A stretch of DNA of 13,029 nucleotides from an uncultured Clostridium sp. (GCA_900553985.1 USFW01000034.1:1-13029); one strand, 5' to 3'. Positions 6,637 through 13,029 are shown, counted from the stretch's first letter. Notes: generated by a model not told the origin, from the sequence alone. Numbers and translations are program-made.

Positions 6637-6778
6637 AATAGTTGATGAGTCAATTATTTTTTTGAGTTAAATGTGGGAGAAACACTATTAAAAATAAGCA
6701 ATTTTCTTGCAAGTAACTTACTAAAACGTTTCAGGATTATAAAAACTTACGAACTAAACAGTTTGTAGGTTGTTTTTT
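6637..6778 (+). ncRNA. candidate small RNA 2 or hydrolase leader RNA (about 140 nt)
   Basis: A second promoter-to-terminator unit directly behind the first. It ends 53 bases before the hydrolase AUG, so it may be a leader with an attenuator rather than a free RNA. It carries a third GTGGGAG motif (6673-6679). I see no ORF with a ribosome site and do not recognise a riboswitch class. The only strong structure is the terminator at its end. If it is a leader, hydrolase expression would depend on readthrough, because no further promoter is visible before 6831. Confidence 0.45.
6744..6778 (+). terminator. intrinsic terminator or attenuator before the hydrolase
   Basis: AACTTACGAAC (6744-6754) pairs over 11 bp, with two G-U pairs, with GTTTGTAGGTT (6761-6771). 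The loop is 6 nt and a G plus six T follow. Confidence 0.85.
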
Positions 6779-6786
6779 ATAAATTG

Positions 6787-6833
6787 AAAGGAGAAATAGT
6801 ATACCAATAAAATATACTATAAAAATAAATATG
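6787..6833 (+). promoter_or_regulatory. Shine-Dalgarno separated from its AUG by a hairpin
   Basis: AAAGGAG (6787-6793) is 37 bases from ATG 6831, too far for normal use. Between them is a perfect 8-bp inverted repeat, ATAGTATA (6796-6803) and TATACTAT (6813-6820). Folded, it would leave about 12 unpaired bases between the ribosome site and the AUG. The alternative is initiation at an in-frame ATA (6801), which sits seven bases after the site but inside the hairpin. Confidence 0.45.
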
Positions 6834-7742
6834 GAAATAAAAGAAATAACAATAAACTCAAATCAAGATAATTTACCTATAAGTATAGCTATGATTATAC
6901 CTGATACAGAAATAAAAGGAATATTTCAAATTTCTCATGGTATGGCAGAACATAAAGAAAGATATTATGACTTTATGAAATATTTATCAAGTAATGGATA
7001 TATAACCATAATAAATGACCACAGAGGACACGGGAAAAGTGTTAGAAATAATGAAGATTTAGGTTTCTTCTATGATGACAATGCTGAATTTATAGTAGAA
7101 GATTTGCATCAAATAACTAATTATATAAAAAATAAATACCCGGGTAAAAAGATTATTTTACTTGGACATAGTATGGGGTCTTTAGTTGTTAGAAAATATA
7201 TAAAAAAATATGATGCAGATATACACAAATTAATAGTATGTGGTTCACCAAGCAATAATCCATTTACAAATATAGCAATATTTATAACTAATGTACTAGA
7301 AAAAATAAAAGAAAATAAATATAGAAGTAAATTTATACAAAACTTAGCATTTGGAAGTTATAATAAGAGCTTAGAAAATGCAAAATCAATAAATTCATGG
7401 ATATGTGCTAATGAAGAAACAGTAAAAGAATATGATAAAGACTCATTATGTGGATTTATATTCACATTAAACGGATTTAAGAATTTATTTAAACTTGTAA
7501 AAGATGTATATAGTAAGAAGAATTGGAACATAAATAATAAAAAATTACCAATATTTTTTATTGCAGGAGAAAAAGACCCAGTTATAATAAATAAAAAGGA
7601 ATGGATAAAAAGTCAAGAATTCTTAAAAAAATTAGGATACGAAAATATAGAAGGAAAGTTATATCCTAATTTAAGACATGAAATATTGAATGAAAAAGAG
7701 AATTCAAAAATATATGAAGATATATTGAATTTTGTAATATAA
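6831..7742 (+). CDS. alpha/beta hydrolase, monoacylglycerol lipase/lysophospholipase-like (serine aminopeptidase S33 superfamily)
   Basis: A cytoplasmic serine hydrolase of 303 residues with no signal peptide. The family pattern is complete: oxyanion motif SHGMAEH (35-41), NDHRGHGKS (62-70), nucleophile elbow GHSMGS with Ser114, acid Asp249 in GEKDPV, and His283 in LRHEILNE. A lid of about 90 residues (140-230) separates the core strands. This is the Hydrolase_4 layout of monoacylglycerol lipases and lysophospholipases, which release fatty acids from monoacyl lipids; the real substrate here is unknown. The AUG at 6831 matches the usual N-terminus but lacks a close Shine-Dalgarno. No terminator is seen after it, and the next gene has its own promoter. 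Family is certain, substrate not. Confidence 0.9.
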   Translation: MEIKEITINSNQDNLPISIAMIIPDTEIKGIFQISHGMAEHKERYYDFMKYLSSNGYITIINDHRGHGKSVRNNEDLGFFYDDNAEFIVEDLHQITNYIKNKYPGKKIILLGHSMGSLVVRKYIKKYDADIHKLIVCGSPSNNPFTNIAIFITNVLEKIKENKYRSKFIQNLAFGSYNKSLENAKSINSWICANEETVKEYDKDSLCGFIFTLNGFKNLFKLVKDVYSKKNWNINNKKLPIFFIAGEKDPVIINKKEWIKSQEFLKKLGYENIEGKLYPNLRHEILNEKENSKIYEDILNFVI

Positions 7743-7759
7743 ATGTAATACAGAATTGA

Positions 7760-7788
7760 TTTACTCAATAGTAATTATAAAGTATAAT
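7760..7788 (+). promoter_or_regulatory. promoter of the 7823-9469 gene pair
   Basis: TTTACT (7760-7765), 17 bases, perfect TATAAT (7783-7788). The -35 is embedded in a short inverted repeat, TTACT-caat-AGTAA (7761-7774), which could be an operator. Confidence 0.6.
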
Positions 7789-7822
7789 AAGCTTAAAGTG
7801 ATTTTTTGAAGGAAATAAAATA

Positions 7823-8269
7823 ATGGTAAATGAGAATTATGCAAAAGCATATAAAGAAGTATTAAAAATATTGGAGCATGTAAAAACAGAAGATGTAGCT
7901 AAAATACCAAAAGAAATGATAGAAATGTTTAAGAAAAATCAGGATAATTATTATGAATTTAAAATAAATATGAATAAACCATTTGATGAACAAAAATTAA
8001 TGAAAGAAACAAAAGCTATTTTGGCAAATATATTTAGAGATTATTGGGCAACAGAATATCAAAAAGAAAAAATTTTACAGAAAGAAAAATATGATATAAA
8101 AAAAGAAGAAATAGAATTAAGAAATAAATGCAATCCAGATAATTTATTTAAAAATAAAGCAAGACAAGCAAATGATGAAAAGTCAAAAAATAGACTTCCC
8201 ATAAAAGTTGAAAATCAGAAATTTTATACTAAATTAATTGCAATTATGAAAAAAGTATTTAAGTGTTAA
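7823..8269 (+). CDS. uncharacterised charged helical protein, 148 aa
   Basis: A soluble Lys/Glu-rich protein, predicted mostly helical, with no signal or membrane segment. Visible blocks are NYAKAYKEVLKILEHV (5-20), an IPKEMIEMF helix, the conserved-looking RDYWATEYQKEKIL (about 73-86), and a basic C-terminus ending in a short hydrophobic helix and a final Cys. It resembles unnamed small proteins that I associate with gut Clostridia genomes, but I know no domain or function. The start is ATG 7823, with GAAGGA nine bases upstream. It has its own promoter and is followed after 30 bases by the metallopeptidase gene, so the two are probably co-transcribed. Confidence 0.75.
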   Translation: MVNENYAKAYKEVLKILEHVKTEDVAKIPKEMIEMFKKNQDNYYEFKINMNKPFDEQKLMKETKAILANIFRDYWATEYQKEKILQKEKYDIKKEEIELRNKCNPDNLFKNKARQANDEKSKNRLPIKVENQKFYTKLIAIMKKVFKC

Positions 8270-8299
8270 TAAAATAGTAACAACAAAGGAGAATAGAAA

Positions 8300-9469
8300 G
8301 TGGAAAATATTACTCAAAAGTATATAGAAGAAGTATTTGATATAACTATGAACATTTATAAAAATGCTTTTCCAGAAATAATAGCTGAGGCTTTTGATAT
8401 TAACGAAAAAGATGTACCAAATTTAACGAGTGAAGAAATAAAAAAGAGATTAAATAATTTACAAATTAATTATAAAATAGTAAATAACATACAAGACGAA
8501 CATATATGGTATCATGACTTATCAAATCAAAAAATTGTAGAAGAAATATTAGAAAAGTGTAATTTGAATAATGGGCTTAAAGAAAAAATTATATTCAATC
8601 TAATGGGGAGAGAGTATAATGAAAATGAGTGTGATGAATTAAGAATGCATTTGTACGAAGAAGAACAAGAAGAAAAGTCAGTAGAAGAGATTAAGAATTC
8701 AAAAACTAAAGAAGGGACTTCGAAGATATTATCAGATATTAACTATATAAGTCATGAAATAACACATGCTTTTGACCATTTGATATCTAAAAAGAATCCC
8801 TCTAAAACAGATTTCAAAATAGAATTAATGGTAAAATCAAAAGAAACACAAATAAAAAAAGAAAAGATGATGAAATTTGATTTAGGAGAATCATTTGCAA
8901 TATCTATGGAATTACTATTATTTGATGAATTAAAAAAGAAAGGAAACTTAGAAAAATATGGTTTATCAAAGTATGTAATAGAAAAAGACATTGACAATGT
9001 TTGGAATAAAAAAAGAGGAAGACTAATGAATAAATTGGTAGGAGAAACATCATCAGGAAAACTTTTATCACAACTAGATTTAGATTTATTTCAGTACAGA
9101 ATAATGAAAAATAATGGAATAGGAGAAGAAATTAATTTTTTAAAAAATATCGATTTTATGAAATACTTGAATGTGCTAAAAGAAAGTGATATAAGAAATT
9201 TATGTGATTTGGTATATGAAGAAAGTGGAGAGGGACTGTTGATTAATGAAATTGGAGGATATAAACCAATATATTCAGAAGAAAAATTATTAGAAAAAAT
9301 ACAGATAATAATAGAAAAAAATGAGAATAAAAAAATTACAGCAACTGAAATAGGAAAATTTACTATAAATATATCTACAAAGGATAAGAAAAATGCAGAA
9401 GTTGAAGTAGAGAAAGATATAAAAAAATTAGAAAGAAATAACTTAAAATCAGATGAAACTCAAAGATAA
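8300..9469 (+). CDS. predicted zinc metallopeptidase with HExxH, M3 (oligopeptidase F)-like
   Basis: A cytoplasmic protein of 389 residues without a signal peptide. HEITHAFDH (152-160) gives the zinc-binding His152, Glu153 and His156. A second helix, GESFAISMELLLFDEL (196-211), supplies the third ligand, probably Glu197. This pair of helices matches M3 peptidases, where HExGH is followed by an ETAS...E...LL helix. The spacing is 45 residues rather than about 25-29, because a charged loop is inserted, and the protein is much shorter than OpdA or PepF (about 600). The Lys/Glu-rich remainder has no clear domain. Substrate is unknown; peptides are likely. The start is GTG 8300, with AAAGGAG eight bases upstream. 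It is second in a probable operon with the 148-aa gene and is closed by a terminator. The fold call is by motif only. Confidence 0.62.
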   Translation: MENITQKYIEEVFDITMNIYKNAFPEIIAEAFDINEKDVPNLTSEEIKKRLNNLQINYKIVNNIQDEHIWYHDLSNQKIVEEILEKCNLNNGLKEKIIFNLMGREYNENECDELRMHLYEEEQEEKSVEEIKNSKTKEGTSKILSDINYISHEITHAFDHLISKKNPSKTDFKIELMVKSKETQIKKEKMMKFDLGESFAISMELLLFDELKKKGNLEKYGLSKYVIEKDIDNVWNKKRGRLMNKLVGETSSGKLLSQLDLDLFQYRIMKNNGIGEEINFLKNIDFMKYLNVLKESDIRNLCDLVYEESGEGLLINEIGGYKPIYSEEKLLEKIQIIIEKNENKKITATEIGKFTINISTKDKKNAEVEVEKDIKKLERNNLKSDETQR

Positions 9470-9489
9470 ATTTGTGTAAAAAATACTAT

Positions 9490-9530
9490 AAAAGAAAACT
9501 TACGAGTAAAATTCATAAGTTTTCTTTTAT
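9490..9530 (+). terminator. intrinsic terminator after the metallopeptidase
   Basis: AAAAGAAAACTTA (9490-9502) pairs perfectly over 13 bp with TAAGTTTTCTTTT (9516-9528), with a 13-nt loop. T-rich sequence on the right and A-rich on the left could make it bidirectional. Confidence 0.85.
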
Positions 9531-9578
9531 TATAAATGAACAACTTAAGAAAATAAAAAATAAATAATGCATAAATAG

Positions 9579-9605
9579 TTGATATTTTTGAAAAATTAAT
9601 ATAAA
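9579..9605 (+). promoter_or_regulatory. possible promoter of the HD-secD-secF operon
   Basis: TTGATA (9579-9584) and TATAAA (9600-9605) are separated by only 15 bases, shorter than ideal. It is the best candidate between the terminator at 9490-9530 and the HD gene. Confidence 0.35.
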
Positions 9606-9632
9606 ATCAATAAAGACAAAAGGAGGAAGCAA

Positions 9633-10292
9633 ATGATAACTTTAGAAGATGTTAGAAAAAATGAGGAAGTGGAAGCTCTCATAAAAGGAGCTCAAAAACA
9701 ACTAGACGGATTAGGTTACACAGAACACAGTCATAGACATATTTCCATAGTTTCAAAAAGAGCAGGAGACCTATTAGAAAAATTAGGATACCCAGAAAGA
9801 ACAGTAGAACTTACAAGAATAGCAGGATATCTACATGATATAGGAAATTGTGTAAACAGAGTTGACCATGCACATAGTGGAGCGATAATGGCATACAACA
9901 TTTTAAAAGATATGGGGATGCCAGTAGAAGAAAGAACAGAAATAATGATGGCAATAGGAAATCATGATGAAAAAACAGGAACAGCAGTTAGTGATATATC
10001 AGCAGCAATAATATTAGCAGACAAGTCAGATGTTCATAGAAACAGAGTGACAAATAAAAATTTATCAACATTTGATATACATGATAGAGTAAATTATGCA
10101 GTAACAAATGCCGAATTAAATTTAGATGCTGAGCAAAGAAAGGTTATTTTAAATTTAACAATAGATACAAAATTATGTCCAGTATTAGATTATTTTGAAA
10201 TATTCATGGAGAGAACAATGATGAGCAAATATGCAGCAAAATATTTAAAAATTTGGTTTGAATTAGTAATAAATAATACAAAATTATTATAA
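9633..10292 (+). CDS. HD-domain metal-dependent phosphohydrolase
   Basis: A soluble protein of 219 residues. The HD superfamily pattern is clear: an early His cluster (H32, H34, H36 in EHSHRH), His68-Asp69 in GYLHDIGN, His79/His81, then His111-Asp112 in GNHDEK, and Asp130 in LADKSD. These residues bind two metals and hydrolyse phosphomonoester or phosphodiester (often nucleotide) substrates in the family; the substrate here is unknown. The start ATG 9633 has a strong AAAGGAGG six bases upstream. It is the first gene of a tight operon: the secD-like gene starts 13 bases after its stop. Its placement with Sec genes may be regulatory or simply shared expression. Confidence 0.9.
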   Translation: MITLEDVRKNEEVEALIKGAQKQLDGLGYTEHSHRHISIVSKRAGDLLEKLGYPERTVELTRIAGYLHDIGNCVNRVDHAHSGAIMAYNILKDMGMPVEERTEIMMAIGNHDEKTGTAVSDISAAIILADKSDVHRNRVTNKNLSTFDIHDRVNYAVTNAELNLDAEQRKVILNLTIDTKLCPVLDYFEIFMERTMMSKYAAKYLKIWFELVINNTKLL

Positions 10293-10305
10293 TGGAGGAA
10301 TAAAA

Positions 10306-11772
10306 ATGAAGAAAGTAAAAATATCAACAATAGTATTAATAATAGCATTAATATCTATGATAAGTGCATTTGGACTATATGGAAAAGTGCAAAATAGAAT
10401 GGAAGACAAAGTTAAGAATTACGCATATGCAATGGACTTAAATGGCGCTAGAAATATAAAATTAACAGTAAATACTCAAAATAAAGAAGTTATAAAAGAT
10501 TCAGAAGGAAAAATAGTAGAAGCAGAAGAAGAATTAACAGATGAACAACTAAAAGAAAAAGGATATACAAAAGAAAGTGTAGCAAATAATTCACAAGAGG
10601 TATTAACAAAAGAAAATTACGAAAGGACAAAGAAAATCCTAGAAGACAGATTTAAAGAACAAGGAATTGGAGAATACGAAATATCATTAAATGAAGAAAA
10701 TGGAGAAATTTTAATAAAAATACCAGAAAATAAAAATACAGATAAAGTAGTTAGTAACTTAAATACAGTAGGAAAATTTGAAATAATAGATAGTGAAACT
10801 AAAGAAGTATTAATGAATAATAATGATTTAAAAAGAGCAAAAGTAATGTATGGTTCTAGTTCTACATCAAATAATGGAACAACAGTATATTTAGATATGG
10901 AATTTACAAAAGAAGGAACTAAAAAACTTGAAGATATAAGCAATAACTATAAAAAAGTAGAAGAGGAACAAAATACAAATACTAATGGAGAGGCAGAAAA
11001 TAATAACACAACAACTAACGAAGAAACAAATAATGAAGCAAATCAAAGCGGAGAAAATACAGAAAAAGAAAAACAAATAACAATGAAATTAGATGACCAA
11101 GAAATAATGACTACAAGTTTTGATGAAACAATAAGAACAGGAACTTTACAATTATCAATAGGAGCAAGTGCAACTGATTCTAAAACTTTACAAGGATATG
11201 CTGAACAAGCAGGAACAATAGCAAGTGTATTAAATTCAGGAAATATGCCAGTAAAATATGATATAAGCCAAAATGAATATATATTATCAGATGTAACATC
11301 ACAAGATTTACAATATGTAAAATTAGCAGTAGTAATAGCAATTGCAGTAGCTATAATTGTATTAGTAATAAGATTTAAAATGAATGGTTTATTAGCAGGA
11401 ATCTCATTTATAGGATTCACAGCTATTTATAATATATTACTAAAATATACAAATGTTACATTATCAATTCAAGGAATATTTGGAATTGCAATCATATTAG
11501 TATTAGGATATATATTTATTAATATGATATTAACAAAAATAAAAAATAGCAAAGAAGAAATGACAAAAGAAGAAATCAATAAATTAATTAAAGAAAGTTA
11601 TAAAGAATTTTTCATTAAAATTATACCTATATGTATAGCAGTAGTAGTATTCTGTTTCACAAATTGGATGGCAATTAGTAGTTTTGGAATGGTAATGTTC
11701 TGGGGAATAGTATTAATAGCAATATGTAATTTAGTAACAGCAACATTATTAAAAATAAGAGCAGAAAGATAG
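10306..11772 (+). CDS. secD: SecD-like protein translocase subunit, divergent
   Basis: A membrane protein of 488 residues with SecD layout: TM1 at about 7-24, a large extracytoplasmic head (25-337), and five C-terminal helices (about 338-355, 361-378, 387-410, 436-452, 457-482). The D1 region YAMDLNGARNIKLTV (41-55) matches the SecD GLDLxGG motif in degraded form. SecD works with SecF and SecYEG, pulling exported proteins across using the proton gradient. Oddly, the very conserved GMxVDANVLIFERI motif of TM4 is replaced by LVLGYIFINMIL, losing the Asp, and the Asp-Ala-Asn segment before TM5 is also gone. The head contains an Asn/Thr/Glu low-complexity insert (221-256). The next gene, SecF-like, starts 15 bases on. 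Homology is clear; whether it still couples protons is doubtful. Confidence 0.82.
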   Translation: MKKVKISTIVLIIALISMISAFGLYGKVQNRMEDKVKNYAYAMDLNGARNIKLTVNTQNKEVIKDSEGKIVEAEEELTDEQLKEKGYTKESVANNSQEVLTKENYERTKKILEDRFKEQGIGEYEISLNEENGEILIKIPENKNTDKVVSNLNTVGKFEIIDSETKEVLMNNNDLKRAKVMYGSSSTSNNGTTVYLDMEFTKEGTKKLEDISNNYKKVEEEQNTNTNGEAENNNTTTNEETNNEANQSGENTEKEKQITMKLDDQEIMTTSFDETIRTGTLQLSIGASATDSKTLQGYAEQAGTIASVLNSGNMPVKYDISQNEYILSDVTSQDLQYVKLAVVIAIAVAIIVLVIRFKMNGLLAGISFIGFTAIYNILLKYTNVTLSIQGIFGIAIILVLGYIFINMILTKIKNSKEEMTKEEINKLIKESYKEFFIKIIPICIAVVVFCFTNWMAISSFGMVMFWGIVLIAICNLVTATLLKIRAER

Positions 11773-11787
11773 GAGGTATTTATAATA

Positions 11788-12450
11788 ATGAAAAATATTA
11801 GTAGAAATAAAAAAATATTATCAGTTCTGGCTATATTAATAGTAGTAGCAGGAATAATAATGATAGCAACAAAAGGATTTAATTTTGATTTGAAATATCA
11901 AAAAACTCAAAAAGTAGAATTATCATTAAACCAAGAATTTAAAAATTCAGAAGTAAAAGAAATAGCAAAAGAAGTATTTGGAAATCAAGCAATAATGATT
12001 GAAAAAGTAGAAGTATTTGAAGATACAGTTGCAATAACAACAACTAAAATTACAGAAGAACAAAAAGCAAATTTAATTACAAAGATTAATGAAAAATATG
12101 GTACACAATTAAATCAAGAAGCAACAAATATAATAGATGTTGCACACATAAAAGGTTTAGATATAATAAAACCATACATTTTACCGTTTGCCATTGCAAC
12201 ACTTGCAATATTAGTATATATGGGAGCAAGATATTATAAATTAGGAATTGTAAAAACAACTTTAAAGGTATTAGCAATTTTAGCTATAACACAAGTAGAG
12301 TTATTTTCAATAATAGCATTGACACGAATTCCAGTAGGAAGATTAACAATACCAATGGTAATAATAGTTTACTTATTTACTTTATTAGGAATAACAAATA
12401 ACTTGGAAAAATGCAATAGAAGTAAAAAAGAAGAGATAGAAAAAAACTAA
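11788..12450 (+). CDS. secF: SecF-like protein translocase subunit, short and divergent
   Basis: A membrane protein of 220 residues. TM1 (about 9-27) is followed by GFNFDLKYQKTQKVEL, which corresponds to the SecF GTDFxGG region. An extracytoplasmic domain extends to about 128, and then only three more helices (129-146, 155-178, 187-203). SecF normally has about 300 residues and six helices, so the last two are missing. The signature GYSxNDTVVIFDRIREN is replaced at the matching place by VYLFTLLGITNNLEKCN, losing the Asp residues, and the protein then ends in a charged tail. The usual His-Asp of TM3 is Thr-Gln. The start ATG 11788 has AGGAGGT ten bases upstream. Identification rests on position behind secD, topology and TM1 motif. 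It ends 17 bases before copy B of the noncoding element. Confidence 0.75.
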   Translation: MKNISRNKKILSVLAILIVVAGIIMIATKGFNFDLKYQKTQKVELSLNQEFKNSEVKEIAKEVFGNQAIMIEKVEVFEDTVAITTTKITEEQKANLITKINEKYGTQLNQEATNIIDVAHIKGLDIIKPYILPFAIATLAILVYMGARYYKLGIVKTTLKVLAILAITQVELFSIIALTRIPVGRLTIPMVIIVYLFTLLGITNNLEKCNRSKKEEIEKN

Positions 12451-12467
12451 TAAAACATGAGAAATAA

Positions 12468-12600
12468 ATAATAAGAAAAGTAGCGAAGCTATATAAGTAA
12501 GGCTATCGCGAGTCTTTTTAAAGGTCACTTTTGCTTATTGTATATGGAAAAATCCTATGTAGAATCAAGATAAAAGCAGATTTCCTATACAATAAAAAAA
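12468..12600 (+). ncRNA. candidate structured RNA, copy B of the duplicated noncoding element
   Basis: The same element as at 96-229, on the same strand. Here ATTGTATA (12537-12544) pairs with TATACAAT (12586-12593), continued after one bulge by GGAAA (12546-12550) with TTTCC (12581-12585). CTTTT (12528-12532) can pair with AAAAG (12572-12576) inside that loop. Copy B also has a 5' stem GCGA/TCGC (12483-12486 with 12505-12508) extended by AGC/GCT, which copy A lacks. It starts 17 bases after the secF-like stop without an obvious promoter and runs straight into a strong terminator, so it may be read through from the Sec operon or be a separate RNA of about 180 nt. Class unknown. Confidence 0.5.
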
Positions 12601-12645
12601 GATAGTAATAAAAGTAAATGATAAATTTTATTACTATCTTTTTTT
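12594..12645 (+). terminator. intrinsic terminator directly after copy B
   Basis: GATAGTAATAAA (12601-12612) pairs with TTTATTACTATC (12627-12638), extended by an A7/T7 run to 19 bp, with a 14-nt loop and terminal T tract. The A run follows the last stem of copy B without a gap. By symmetry it could work in both directions. Confidence 0.9.
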
Positions 12646-12715
12646 ACGTATATGAAATACTAGATTAAATTAAAAAATGAAAGGTAATATTTCAGAAATA
12701 TTTTACGACAACGTC

Positions 12716-12744
12716 TTGAATTAATATTGTTTAAAGTGTATAAT
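12716..12744 (+). promoter_or_regulatory. promoter of the prepilin-like gene
   Basis: TTGAAT (12716-12721), 17 bases, perfect TATAAT (12739-12744). Initiation near 12751 gives a leader of about 150 nt before ATG 12902. Confidence 0.7.
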
Positions 12745-12798
12745 TTATTCATTCAATATGCATAAGAACTACTTGTGTGTTTTAATTTATCATATTCG

Positions 12799-12857
12799 AA
12801 TAAAAACTTTAGATAAGGTGAAAATATAATAAAATACAAATTGAAAGAGTTTTTATT
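12799..12857 (+). promoter_or_regulatory. possible hairpin in the prepilin-like leader
   Basis: AATAAAAACT (12799-12808) pairs with AGTTTTTATT (12848-12857) across a 39-nt loop, followed by a T-rich stretch. It could be an attenuator, but the composition is so AT-rich that chance pairing is likely. Nothing else is recognisable between 12745 and 12890. Confidence 0.2.
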
Positions 12858-12901
12858 TTATTATTATTTTTATAAGAAACAAAGGAAAGGTAATTACAAA
12901 A

Positions 12902-13029
12902 ATGAAAAAAATCAAAGAAAACTCTACTAATGGTATAACTTTAATAGCATTAGTAATAACAATAATAGTATTACTAATATTAGCAGGAGTAAGCATATCA
13001 ATGTTAACAGGAGATAATGGAATAATAAC
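12902..13029 (+). CDS. prepilin-like protein, N-terminal part (runs off the window)
   Basis: The first 42 codons only. After a short basic leader (MKKIKENSTN) comes GITLIALVITIIVLLILAG and then VSISMLTGDNGII. This is the type IV prepilin layout: cleavage after Gly11 and a hydrophobic helix beginning ITLIAL. The Glu normally at position +5 of the mature protein is Ala, which I associate with a large group of clostridial surface or pseudopilin-like proteins. They would be handled by a prepilin peptidase and exposed at the surface; what they assemble into is unknown. ATG 12902 has AAAGGAAAGG about ten bases upstream. It has its own promoter and leader. The C-terminal part is not in view, so its kind (pilin, pseudopilin or large surface protein) is open. 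Confidence 0.75.
   Translation, partial: MKKIKENSTNGITLIALVITIIVLLILAGVSISMLTGDNGII

Noticed and set aside
6551..6670. Plus-strand ORF of 39 codons (starts MKVPVNCYGRQ, hydrophobic C-terminal half) in the small RNA region
   Set aside because: GGGAGG is only one base from the ATG, and the frame runs through a strong terminator and into the next promoter. It could resemble a small membrane toxin peptide, but the evidence is too thin for a gene call.
11043..11420. Minus-strand open frames opposite the secD-like gene (also 10617-10943 and 10891-11076)
   Set aside because: Shadows of the real gene; no start signals and biased composition.

Overview
The window looks like chromosomal DNA from a very AT-rich Bacillota, most likely a gut-type Clostridia. 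The grounds are poly-A/T intergenic DNA, A-ending codons, GGAGG-type ribosome sites, and a gene repertoire typical of that group: a DUF421/DUF4363 pair, a LonB/LonC-type protease, an orphan sortase and a clostridial prepilin-like protein. No species can be named from the sequence alone.

Layout. 1-944: a noncoding leader (copy A of a duplicated element) and a membrane-anchored sortase, closed by a terminator usable in both directions. 994-1368 (-): a small four-helix membrane protein of the holin-4/YvlD type. 1550-2633 (+): a DUF421 membrane protein followed by a DUF4363 protein. 2791-5181 (-): an ATP-dependent Lon-like protease whose terminator overlaps its stop codon. 5308-5499: a one-gene tRNA-Gly(UCC) unit with a fully consensus promoter and its own terminator.

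Downstream of the tRNA comes an accessory-looking stretch, 5500-9530. It holds a less AT-rich patch with a broken small ORF, a solitary PemK/MazF-like protein with no antitoxin ORF beside it, and two small promoter-to-terminator transcription units packed head to tail (6481-6778). After these come an alpha/beta hydrolase, an unrecognised 148-residue protein and a HExxH metallopeptidase resembling family M3. From 9633 the content returns to housekeeping type: an HD-domain phosphohydrolase, SecD and SecF in one tight operon. Both Sec proteins have lost family signature residues and SecF ends early. Copy B of the noncoding element follows with a strong terminator, and a prepilin-like gene runs off the right edge.

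The most interesting signal is the pair of noncoding elements, copy A at 96-229 and copy B at 12468-12600. They lie on the same strand and match at about 110 of 134 positions in a hand alignment. Each can form a long-range stem and possibly a pseudoknot. Copy A runs directly into the sortase ribosome site; copy B runs directly into an intrinsic terminator. This looks like a structured RNA family (riboswitch-like leader or small RNA) that I cannot assign to a known class. The second interesting zone is 6481-6830, where two compact RNAs and a hairpin between a Shine-Dalgarno and its AUG precede the hydrolase.
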